DNA of 23,746 nucleotides from a virus: positions 1 through 23,746 of the IMG/VR virus record IMGVR_UViG_3300021962_000657, one strand, 5' to 3'. Of the stretch, positions 8,127 to 15,083 are shown piece after piece (position 1 is the first letter of the stretch; the number at the start of each line of letters is the position of its first letter). Under the pieces are notes generated by a model. That model did no database searches. It had not been told where the DNA came from and was given only the letters and a program-made list of their open reading frames with translations. Position numbers and translations under genes: made by a program.

Positions 8127-8287
8127 TCGTCACCATATAAATCTTTCTTTTTAGGTTTACAATAGTCCTCAATCCACTTTTCTAAAACTTTATAAATTTT
8201 AAGTCCATTCTTGTCACAGTGTATTTTCAACATTTCGTGATGTTTCTCACTGATTTTTACGTTTTTAGTTTTGTTTTCTTCTGTCAT
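8123..8287 (-). CDS. Small ribbon-helix-helix-like protein (54 aa)
   Basis: ATG at 8287-8285, TAG at 8125-8123. The protein begins MTEENKTKNVKISEKHHEML, has a K-x-x-CDKNGLK turn and then YKVLEKWIEDYCK, ending in a charged KKKDLYGDD tail. A short beta strand (NVKIS) followed by two amphipathic helices with a KNG-type turn is the layout of ribbon-helix-helix (Arc/CopG-like) regulators, which bind DNA as dimers; this is a fold guess from pattern, not a match. Support for it being real: the frame spans exactly the gap between two convergent/divergent boundaries, its stop overlaps the stop of the plus-strand gene as in the other convergent pairs, and a TATTTATC motif lies upstream. Confidence 0.7.
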   Translation of the reverse strand: MTEENKTKNVKISEKHHEMLKIHCDKNGLKIYKVLEKWIEDYCKPKKKDLYGDD

Positions 8288-8309
8288 AGATAAAAAAAGA
8301 TAATTAAAG

Positions 8310-8317
8310 ATAAATAA
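8310..8317 (-). promoter_or_regulatory. TATTTATC-type motif for small RHH-like gene
   Basis: The minus strand reads GTTATTTATC about 20-25 nt before the ATG at 8287. It is a weaker member of the TATTTAT family and lies divergent to the sheath-gene copy at 8364. Function is inferred. Confidence 0.35.
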
Positions 8318-8363
8318 CTATCTTAATTAAGAAAATTACGGAAATCTTTCATAAAAACAAAGA

Positions 8364-8371
8364 TATTTATA
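8364..8371 (+). promoter_or_regulatory. TATTTATA late-promoter-like motif for sheath gene
   Basis: Exact TATTTATA, 37 nt before the sheath ATG. The same 8-mer precedes the tube, tape-measure and large baseplate genes. A highly expressed late gene is where a late promoter is expected; the role is inferred. Confidence 0.5.
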
Positions 8372-8408
8372 GAATAACTAATAAAAATAATTAACCAAAC
8401 ATTAATCG

Positions 8409-11279
8409 ATGGCAAATTCAAACAGAGTATTCGTTTCTCCAGGTGTCTACACATCAGAGAAAGATTTAACATTCGTGGCACAGAGCGTCGGAGTAACAAC
8501 TTTGGGTTTAGTGGGTGAGACTTTAAAGGGTCCAGCATTTGAACCATTGTTGATTAGAAATTTCGACGAATTTAGAACATATTTTGGTGGTACATCTCCA
8601 GTAAAAGACGAGGGAGGAAACCTAAAATATGAATTACCTTATGTGGCAAAATCTTATTTACAAGAATCAAATCAATTATTTGTAACCAGAATCTTAGGAT
8701 TAACAGGGTACAAACCAAATAAATCATTTGGAATAAAAACTTTAGGTGGGTTCCAACCATCAAACTCAACTTGGGCATCTAGTTTGAGTGGTTCCACAAG
8801 TGCTGATATGGACCCAAATCCATTATCAACTTTTACGGGATCAACATTTTTTGCTGAACTTAGTGGTAAAACATCATTTGAGGGAACTTCGATAACTGAT
8901 TATATCTTCGCTAATTTTAGCGGTACAACAGGTAATAATGGGGTATGGTTCGCTATAGGTCAAATTCCTGAAGCCGACATTCCTAGTGGTGATGAATTGG
9001 TATCACCATTTACAGGTTCACTATATGCTGAATCTGATTATAATAAAAATTGGTATAATTTATTTAACAATGGTTCCAATTTAGTATATTCTTATCTTTT
9101 TGTATGGAACGGATCTTTAAATAAATTCGTCGTAGAAAGATATGTTTACGAAGCCGACTTAGTGAATGATGGTGTAGTTGTTGCGGTTTTAAGATCGAGA
9201 GGTCATTATAACAACCTTCAACAATTAGAATTAGAAGTTACTAATAATAGTCACTTCGCATTAGCATTGAGTTCTGATTTCAACGTTACTACTGACCCAT
9301 TATCGGAATTTGTGATTAATGTAACAGGTGCCACTGAAGGTTTAAAGACATTTACATGTTCTTTTAACTCAGCATCAACAAAATATATTAACAAAGTTTT
9401 AGGTACAGGTGTATTTGACAAACCTTACGCCGATTTCCCACTTTATGTACATGAAGTTTATCCTAATCTGATAAACGCATTGTATGAAAGAGGTGAAATT
9501 AGAGGTATTAGTTTGGACGAAGTTTACAACGCAGAAAGTTCAAGATTCGCAACACAATGGGATACAACAATATCTCCAATGGTTGTTTCAGAAGTTAGAG
9601 GTGGAAATGTTTCAGACTTATTCCAATTACAAACAATTTCTGATGGTGAATCGGCAAACTTCGAAGTTAAAATTTCAATTCAAAACATTAATCTTGAAAC
9701 AGGTGACTTTGACGTATTAATACGTGATTTCAACGACACTGACGAAAATATCGTAGTATTAGAGAAATTCTCAAGATGTTCAATGAACCCTGATTTACCT
9801 GGTTATATCGGTAGAAAAATCGGTACATCTGATGGTGAATACGAGTTACGTTCTAAAATTGTAACATTAGTATTGGCTGAAAATCATCCTGTTGACGCAA
9901 TTCCTGCTGGTTTTAAAGGTTTCACAACTGAAACGAATTTCTCAGGAAGAACTCAAGGTAGTATTGTTTATAAAACACAATATCACGATGCTGGAGATGT
10001 TGTTACTTACAACTCAGACGGTTCACCAATCGTTGAATCAGGAGACAAAATTAGAAAAGTATCTTTAGGTATGTCTTCTCAAGTTGGTTACGATAGAGAT
10101 TTATTAAAATTCAAAGGAACAACTGCTGATGAATATACACATGGATTCCACTTATCGGCAAACGCAGCTACTATCACAGGTGCTACATTGGATGGTTTTA
10201 TGTTTAAAACTACACCATATGATTTAGAAGGTAATGATAAAGGTAAATTAGGTGTTTTAGCTAATCGTAAATTCACATTTGCGGTTTGTGGTGGATTTGA
10301 CGGATGGGACATTTACAGAGGAGTAAGAACCTTTGGTGATGGTTTTATATTCGGAAAATCAACCTACATAAGTGGAAACACAGATAATGGTGGAGTTTTT
10401 AATATGTTTAACGGAAACTCAGATTATTATTCTTATTTACAAGGTATTAATACATTTGCTAACCCTGAGGCGGTTGATATTAACGTATTCGCAACTCCGG
10501 GTATTAACTTCTACGACCAAAGTTCATTAGTTAACCAAGCAATTGACATGATTGAAAACGATAGAGCGGATTCATTATATATTATGAATACACCTAACGT
10601 AACAGGACCAACTGCAGCAGAAGATGTTGTAGGTTTCTTAGATGATGCGGCAATTGATTCTAACTATTCAGCAACTTATTGGCCTTGGATTCAAGTAAGA
10701 GACGTAGATAACGCAACTCAACTTTACATCCCACCAACAGGTGAAGTATTGAAGAATATTGCTTTAACAGATAACGTATCTTACCCATGGTTCGCAGTCG
10801 CTGGTTACTCAAGAGGTTTAGTAAACGCAATCAAAGCGTCTAAAAAATTAACTTTAGACGAAAGAGATGAACTTTATAAGAATAGAATTAACCCAATTGC
10901 TACATTCTCAGATACTGGTACCATCATTTGGGGTAACAAAACTCTTCAGGTTAGAGAGTCTGCTTTAGATAGAATCAACGTTAGAAGATTGTTACTAAGA
11001 GCAAGAAAGTTAATTTCAGCGGTTGCTGTTAGATTGTTATTTGAACAAAATGATGAGCAAGTAAGAAATGAATTCTTAAGATTGGTTAACCCAATTCTTG
11101 AATCGATTAAGAAGGAAAGAGGTTTATATGAGTTCCGTGTAACAGTGTCAAATGATCCAGAAGATATTGACGCTAACACTTTAAGAGGTAAGATTTACAT
11201 CAAACCAACTCGTTCTCTTGAATTTATCGATGTTGAATTCATCATTACTCCAACAGGAGCTTCATTCGACAATGTATAA
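8409..11279 (+). CDS. 18: Tail sheath protein (T4 gp18-like)
   Basis: 956 aa contractile sheath subunit that polymerises around the tail tube and drives injection. The N-terminus (FVSPGVYTSEKDL, then VGETLKGPAFEP and FDEFRTYFGG) is the classic sheath signature. The C-terminal third has YPWFAVAGYSRGL, the conserved WGNKTLQ and then INVRRLLLRARKLISAVAVR, ending in the IYIKPTRSLEFIDVEF strand of the sheath core. T4 gp18 is 659 aa, so about 300 residues are extra; they probably sit in the poorly conserved region from about residue 90 to 500 and would form outward-facing domains. No Shine-Dalgarno is seen before the ATG; TATTTATA lies at 8364. A strong hairpin terminator follows at 11304. Confidence 0.95.
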   Translation: MANSNRVFVSPGVYTSEKDLTFVAQSVGVTTLGLVGETLKGPAFEPLLIRNFDEFRTYFGGTSPVKDEGGNLKYELPYVAKSYLQESNQLFVTRILGLTGYKPNKSFGIKTLGGFQPSNSTWASSLSGSTSADMDPNPLSTFTGSTFFAELSGKTSFEGTSITDYIFANFSGTTGNNGVWFAIGQIPEADIPSGDELVSPFTGSLYAESDYNKNWYNLFNNGSNLVYSYLFVWNGSLNKFVVERYVYEADLVNDGVVVAVLRSRGHYNNLQQLELEVTNNSHFALALSSDFNVTTDPLSEFVINVTGATEGLKTFTCSFNSASTKYINKVLGTGVFDKPYADFPLYVHEVYPNLINALYERGEIRGISLDEVYNAESSRFATQWDTTISPMVVSEVRGGNVSDLFQLQTISDGESANFEVKISIQNINLETGDFDVLIRDFNDTDENIVVLEKFSRCSMNPDLPGYIGRKIGTSDGEYELRSKIVTLVLAENHPVDAIPAGFKGFTTETNFSGRTQGSIVYKTQYHDAGDVVTYNSDGSPIVESGDKIRKVSLGMSSQVGYDRDLLKFKGTTADEYTHGFHLSANAATITGATLDGFMFKTTPYDLEGNDKGKLGVLANRKFTFAVCGGFDGWDIYRGVRTFGDGFIFGKSTYISGNTDNGGVFNMFNGNSDYYSYLQGINTFANPEAVDINVFATPGINFYDQSSLVNQAIDMIENDRADSLYIMNTPNVTGPTAAEDVVGFLDDAAIDSNYSATYWPWIQVRDVDNATQLYIPPTGEVLKNIALTDNVSYPWFAVAGYSRGLVNAIKASKKLTLDERDELYKNRINPIATFSDTGTIIWGNKTLQVRESALDRINVRRLLLRARKLISAVAVRLLFEQNDEQVRNEFLRLVNPILESIKKERGLYEFRVTVSNDPEDIDANTLRGKIYIKPTRSLEFIDVEFIITPTGASFDNV

Positions 11280-11303
11280 TTTCTGATGGGATATAAAAAG
11301 AAG

Positions 11304-11330
11304 GGAGGACTTTAGGTCCTCCTTTTTTAT
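11304..11330 (+). terminator. Rho-independent terminator after sheath gene
   Basis: GGAGGAC (11304-11310), loop TTTAG, GTCCTCC (11316-11322), then TTTTTT. A 7-bp GC-rich stem and T tract right after the sheath stop. It would let the sheath be made as a separate abundant transcript. Confidence 0.9.
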
Positions 11331-11339
11331 TGAAACACC

Positions 11340-11510
11340 TTTACAGGTGGAATAGTAATGTTCCACGAGGAACCAATTTTTATAACAATTATACTTTTAT
11401 ATTTCACCCAGAATACTGGAACTAGATATACTAGTATTTATTATTATATTTTATATTAATTAAGAAAAGCTTTATTATTTATTCTGGAACTAGATACTGG
11501 AGCCTGTAAA
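11340..11510 (+). ncRNA. Structured non-coding region, possible small RNA or leader
   Basis: Part of a 354-bp gap without a gene (11280-11633). TTTACAGG (11340-11347) and CCTGTAAA (11503-11510) form an 8-bp inverted repeat enclosing it. Inside, GTGGAA (11347-11352) can pair with TTCCAC (11361-11366), while GTTCC (11360-11364) can instead pair with GGAAC (11369-11373) around an ACGA loop, so the two hairpins exclude each other. ACTAG-ATATA-CTAGT (11421-11435) is another short hairpin. I recognise no known RNA family and see no open reading frame of note. An RNA is only a hypothesis; AT-rich DNA gives short repeats by chance. Confidence 0.3.
11416..11496 (+). repeat. 13-bp direct repeat CTGGAACTAGATA, two copies
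   Basis: CTGGAACTAGATA occurs at 11416-11428 and 11484-11496, 68 bp apart, with related TACTGGA words beside both. It lies in the non-coding gap between the sheath and tube genes and could be a protein binding site or a relic of recombination. Confidence 0.6.
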
Positions 11511-11586
11511 AAACTAATGAAAAAAATTGATAAAATCAAGTCCTTCTGAAGAATAATTCAAAAAAAAATTATTTCCAAATAGGATA

Positions 11587-11594
11587 TATTTATA
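11587..11594 (+). promoter_or_regulatory. TATTTATA late-promoter-like motif for tail tube gene
   Basis: Exact TATTTATA, 39 nt before the tube ATG, after the non-coding gap. The sheath terminator upstream means the tube gene needs its own promoter, which supports this motif being one. Confidence 0.5.
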
Positions 11595-11633
11595 AGAAAG
11601 TAAAAATAACAAAAAAAACTTAACAAATACAAC

Positions 11634-12122
11634 ATGGCAGATTTATTAATGAAAATGCCGGCTCCATATGAGCCGAAAAGAGTTAACCGATTCATCGTTA
11701 GATTCGACTCATCTTTGGGTATCAACGAATGGTTCGTAACCTCAGCAGCTAGACCTAGTGCGAAAATTAACTCAGTCGCAATTCCTTTCTTGAATACTTC
11801 AACATATGTTGCGGGTAGATTCGAGTGGAATGAGATTCGTGTAACATTTAAAGACCCAATCGGACCTTCTGCGTCTCAAGCTTTGATGGAATGGTTCCGT
11901 TTACACGCGGAGTCTGTAACAGGTAGAATGGGATATGCTGCTGGATATAAGAAAAACGTAGATTTAGAAATGTTAGACCCAACAGGTGTTGTGGTTGAAA
12001 AATGGAAATTAGAAGGTTGTTTCATCACTGATTTAAACTTCAACGAACTTGACTATTCAAGAGACGATTTAGCTTCAATCACGTGTTCTTTAAGAATGGA
12101 TAGATGTATCCAAATTTACTAA
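11634..12122 (+). CDS. 19: Tail tube protein (T4 gp19-like)
   Basis: 162 aa, almost the same length as T4 gp19 (163 aa). It forms the stacked hexameric rings of the inner tail tube. Features seen: EPKRVNRFIVRFDSSLGI at the N-terminus, then the AARPSAKINSV segment, the NTSTYVAGRFEWNEIRVTF loop and beta hairpin, DPTGVVVEKWKLEGCFI, and the C-terminal YSRDDLASITCSLRMDRC strand, all typical of gp19/Hcp-like tube proteins of T4-like phages. It is flanked by a promoter-like motif and a terminator on both sides, so it forms its own unit, as expected for a protein needed in high copy. Confidence 0.93.
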   Translation: MADLLMKMPAPYEPKRVNRFIVRFDSSLGINEWFVTSAARPSAKINSVAIPFLNTSTYVAGRFEWNEIRVTFKDPIGPSASQALMEWFRLHAESVTGRMGYAAGYKKNVDLEMLDPTGVVVEKWKLEGCFITDLNFNELDYSRDDLASITCSLRMDRCIQIY

Positions 12123-12145
12123 TAATGAATTAATCTGTCATATTG

Positions 12146-12177
12146 AAAGGTGTTATTTTTATAACACCTTTTTTATT
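12146..12177 (+). terminator. Rho-independent terminator after tail tube gene
   Basis: AAGGTGTTAT (12147-12156), loop TTTT, ATAACACCTT (12161-12170), then a T tract to about 12174. A perfect 10-bp stem. No clear TATTTATA motif was found between it and the next gene, so that gene may depend on read-through. Confidence 0.88.
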
Positions 12178-12221
12178 TTATTAAACTTTACTTTACAATA
12201 GTTATTAGTTAAATTTAGAGT

Positions 12222-12971
12222 ATGGAACAATTAAGAATAGACCCTTCAATCGCATACGACGTTGTTGAACTACCAAGTAAAGGTATTCACTACGCAAATA
12301 AAAAGAAATCATTAAGAGTTGCGTATTTAACCGCATCCGATGAAAATATTTTAGCAGCACCTAGTTTAGTCACAACAAATAGTGTAGTAACTGAATTACT
12401 AAAAAGAAAAATTTTAGATAGAGACATTTCAGTTGATGAAATAGTTGAAGAAGATAAACAAGCAATCTTAATATTCTTAAGAAACACCGCGTTTGGTTCC
12501 GAATATAAAATTACTGCGGTAGACCCAAAAACTGAACAAGAATTTACATTCGACGTTGACCTTTCATTACTTAAGGTTAAAGATTTTAACCTTAAAGAAG
12601 ATTCGAACGGTGAATACACCTATTTCATGGAAAGGTCAAAGAAAGAAGTTACTTTTAAATTTCTAACTCAAAAACAAGAAAATGAAGTTAAAGACATCGA
12701 AAAAAGTTGGAGTGGTTTAGGTATTGCCCCAATTGTAACAAAACAACTTGAAATGATGATTCAGTCAGTTGGAGGTGTTAGAGATAATATGTCAATTAGA
12801 GATTTTGTTGAAAACCTACCAATCAAAGATTCACAAGACTTCAAAAAATACGTTAGAGAAAATAAACCTGGTCTCGATTTGACCCAAACAGTAAATACCC
12901 CGTCAGGAGACACAATCCAAGTTGAAATTGGGTTCGGGGTTGAGTTTTTTCGTCCTTTCTACGGATTATAA
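12222..12971 (+). CDS. 26: gp26-like baseplate/tail assembly protein
   Basis: 249 aa (T4 gp26 is 208 aa). The N-terminal VVELPSKGIHY, then LRVAYLTASDENILAAPSL, KRKILD, EEDKQAILIFLRNTAFGSEY and a C-terminal hydrophobic IGFGVEFF-RP end resemble the T4_baseplate (gp26) family of T4-like phages. The family assignment comes from pattern recognition. It sits between tail tube and tape measure, the slot used by tail assembly chaperones in other tailed phages. The frame closes with TAA at 12969-12971, but the +1 frame from 12940 stays open for 53 codons with a convincing protein sequence. TTT TTT C at 12945-12951 is a possible +1 slip site. Start ATG has only a weak AGAG upstream. Confidence 0.75.
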   Translation: MEQLRIDPSIAYDVVELPSKGIHYANKKKSLRVAYLTASDENILAAPSLVTTNSVVTELLKRKILDRDISVDEIVEEDKQAILIFLRNTAFGSEYKITAVDPKTEQEFTFDVDLSLLKVKDFNLKEDSNGEYTYFMERSKKEVTFKFLTQKQENEVKDIEKSWSGLGIAPIVTKQLEMMIQSVGGVRDNMSIRDFVENLPIKDSQDFKKYVRENKPGLDLTQTVNTPSGDTIQVEIGFGVEFFRPFYGL

Positions 12972-13101
12972 AAAAGGACAATTAGACGAATTTTTATTCT
13001 TAATTAAAAGAGGTTTCACATATGGTGACATTCTCACCATGCCAATTTGGGAAAGACGTTACTATGTTAACTATTTAATAGAATTAGAAAACAAACAATA
13101 A
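12940..13101 (+). CDS. gp51-like small protein or +1 frameshift extension of the gp26-like gene
   Basis: In the +1 frame relative to the upstream gene, from TTG 12940 to TAA 13099-13101, the sequence encodes 53 residues: LSFFVLSTDYKKGQLDEFLF, then LIKRGFTYGDILTMPIWERR and YYVNYLIELENKQ. The F-x-Y/W-x-D-x-x-x-MP-x-x-x-R pattern recalls T4 gp51 and the C-terminal parts of tail assembly chaperones. There is no ATG before the MP motif and no Shine-Dalgarno, so it is either TTG-initiated by coupling or made by +1 slippage at TTT-TTC (P-site Phe tRNA moving from 12948-12950 to 12949-12951), which would give a 292-aa fusion. Both readings are inference; that the frame codes is more certain. Confidence 0.65.
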   Translation: MSFFVLSTDYKKGQLDEFLFLIKRGFTYGDILTMPIWERRYYVNYLIELENKQ

Positions 13102-13103
13102 TC

Positions 13104-13111
13104 TATTTATA
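13104..13111 (+). promoter_or_regulatory. TATTTATA motif abutting the tape-measure start
   Basis: Exact TATTTATA, only 3 nt before ATG 13115, within the 15-bp word AATAATCTATTTATA that recurs at 15054. If it is a -10 element, the message would be leaderless or begin inside the gene. Confidence 0.4.
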
Positions 13112-13114
13112 GTT

Positions 13115-15031
13115 ATGGCAACACAAACTAAAGAGTGGTATGTAAATAATAGTAGTACTAAAGCAGAAGCCTTAGGTAAATACCAATTAGATCTTGGTAC
13201 CGATTCGCCAGACCCAGCAATTGTAAATCATATTAAAAGTCAAAGTTCATTTGGTAGAGACATTCGAAAACCAAGTACAGGAAGAAATTCATCATCATCA
13301 GGTTCAACATCAAACGTTACAGGTAACTTAGCCGAAGGACTTCAAGGAGCGTTAGACGTATTCAAATCAACATCTGATTATGGTAATGTAAGTGATAAAG
13401 AAACATATAATGTTTCAAGTGTATTGGAAACCATATCAAAAGACGGACTTTCAGCAAAAACCCTTTTAGCTGGAATGGGAGATACTGTACAACAAATATC
13501 AAATCAATTAGCGATTGAATCCCAATTAAGAACTGACATTAATGAAAAAACAGGTTTAGCAGGTAAATTATCAAAAGATGTAAGAGCTGAAATTGTTGAA
13601 TCAACGAGTCAAGCGGTTAGATTTGGTTATGGTATTGATGATATTACAGGGGCATATGAAAAATTAATCGAGGAAAGTGGTAGATTTAATATTGTTAATC
13701 AACAAACTTTAGAAGGGTCATTAGGGGTATCAAGGGCGTTTATTGGAGATTATAAAGAAATTGGAGCAGTTTTCAATGAATTTGAAAAAGTTGGTTTTGG
13801 TGCAAGAGATGCTATAAAGGCGATTGATAGGGCGGGTACCGAATCACAAGGATTAGGGTTAAGAGGAAAAACAACTGTTAAAGATATTAGAGATAATATC
13901 GAAAAACTTAATCAATATGGGTTCCAAAAAGGTATTGACGGACTTGCTCAAATGTCAAGAAAGGCTACCGAATTTAGAATGAGTATGGGTGAGGCGTTTA
14001 AGGTTGCTGATAGTGTTATGGACCCTGATAAGGCGATTGAATTATCCGCAAACTTACAAGTATTAGGTGGTGCCATTGGGGCGTTTAATGACCCATTAAA
14101 ATTAATGTACATGGCCACAAATAATGTGGAAGGATTACAGGACGCATTAATTGAAGCCGCTGGTAGTTTAGCCACTTACAATTCAGAACAAGGTAGATTT
14201 GAAATCACGGGGGTTAATTTAAGAAGAGCTAAAGAAATGGCCAATCAACTTGGAGTTGATTATAAAGAACTTACTAAGAGTGCAATTGCTTCACAAGAAA
14301 GATTGGCAGCTAGTAGTGATTTAATGGCTAGAGGATTTGACATGGACGAAAAGGATAAAGAATTCCTAATCAACATGTCAAGAATGGATGGTGGTAGAAT
14401 GGTTATTGACGTACCAAAAAGTCTACAAGCTAGTTTAGGGATAAAAGATACCCAAGTTGCGTTAACAGATTTAACCGACTCACAAGCAAACGCACTGAAA
14501 AAATATCAAGAGGAAATGGGTAACATGACCTCAGAAGAAGTTGCGAGAGACCAATTTGAATCTATAACAAATATCCAAAGAGATGTTAATTCGATTGTCA
14601 CAATGGCTAGAATTAGATTGGCTGGTGGTATTAGGGGTGAAGGTGGATTAAATTTAGATAATATCACTAAAGGTTTAGAAAATCAATTAACACAATATAG
14701 TAATAAAGTACAAAAGGGTGAAAGTGGAACAGTCCTTCAAGATTTAAAAACTAGTATACAAGAAAAATTAGATGTTGTAAAGGCAACTGGTTTCGGAGGG
14801 GCGGTAATGTCAAAAATTGAAAGTTTACAGACAAAACTAAATGAAGTTACGGGTGCTAATAGTACAAACAATAATGCCACACCAAACACATCATTACCAA
14901 CCGCAAAAAATGTTAACTTAAATATTACAGTTCCAAACATTGGGGATCAAATAAGTAGAGAAATTGTTAGAAATCAAGATGTATGGTCAGATGTATTCTC
15001 AAGAGCAGAAAAGGATTATTTGTCACTTTAA
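13115..15031 (+). CDS. Tail tape-measure-like / central hub protein (gp29-like role)
   Basis: 638 aa, mostly helical. Residues 54-70 are a Ser/Gly/Asn-rich linker; the middle part (ITGAYEKLIEESGRFNIVNQ, ARDAIKAIDRAGTESQGLG, MSMGEAFKVADSVMDPDKA, ELSANLQVLGG, NDPLKLMYMATNNVEGLQD) matches the tape-measure core seen in large T4-like phages. A second low-complexity Asn/Thr stretch lies near residues 585-605, before a short conserved C-terminus. T4 gp29 is 590 aa for a tail a little over 90 nm; at about 0.15 nm per residue this would give about 95 nm (inference). Arginine is nearly all AGA/AGG. No Shine-Dalgarno. Position right after the gp26-like gene supports the call. Confidence 0.75.
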   Translation: MATQTKEWYVNNSSTKAEALGKYQLDLGTDSPDPAIVNHIKSQSSFGRDIRKPSTGRNSSSSGSTSNVTGNLAEGLQGALDVFKSTSDYGNVSDKETYNVSSVLETISKDGLSAKTLLAGMGDTVQQISNQLAIESQLRTDINEKTGLAGKLSKDVRAEIVESTSQAVRFGYGIDDITGAYEKLIEESGRFNIVNQQTLEGSLGVSRAFIGDYKEIGAVFNEFEKVGFGARDAIKAIDRAGTESQGLGLRGKTTVKDIRDNIEKLNQYGFQKGIDGLAQMSRKATEFRMSMGEAFKVADSVMDPDKAIELSANLQVLGGAIGAFNDPLKLMYMATNNVEGLQDALIEAAGSLATYNSEQGRFEITGVNLRRAKEMANQLGVDYKELTKSAIASQERLAASSDLMARGFDMDEKDKEFLINMSRMDGGRMVIDVPKSLQASLGIKDTQVALTDLTDSQANALKKYQEEMGNMTSEEVARDQFESITNIQRDVNSIVTMARIRLAGGIRGEGGLNLDNITKGLENQLTQYSNKVQKGESGTVLQDLKTSIQEKLDVVKATGFGGAVMSKIESLQTKLNEVTGANSTNNNATPNTSLPTAKNVNLNITVPNIGDQISREIVRNQDVWSDVFSRAEKDYLSL

Positions 15032-15060
15032 GTAGGTGATAAAGTTTTTACCTAATAATC

Positions 15061-15068
15061 TATTTATA
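15061..15068 (+). promoter_or_regulatory. TATTTATA motif before large baseplate gene
   Basis: Exact TATTTATA 15 nt before ATG 15084, within AATAATCTATTTATA (15054-15068), identical to 13097-13111. Function is inferred from this recurrence. Confidence 0.45.
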
Positions 15069-15083
15069 ATAAAAGAATAATTA

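Noticed and set aside
9484-9720. 78-codon plus-strand frame inside the sheath gene
   Set aside because: It is in another frame of a clear sheath gene, is Gln/Lys-rich low-complexity and has no start signal.
11280-11633. tRNA gene or CRISPR array in the non-coding gap
   Set aside because: No cloverleaf arms or T-loop GTTCRA were found, and the direct repeat has only two 13-bp copies, too few and too short for a CRISPR array.
15033-15054. Hairpin TAGGTGA/TTACCTA after the tape-measure gene as a terminator
   Set aside because: The stem is only 7 bp with one G-T pair and no T tract follows; it is directly followed by the TATTTATA-type motif.
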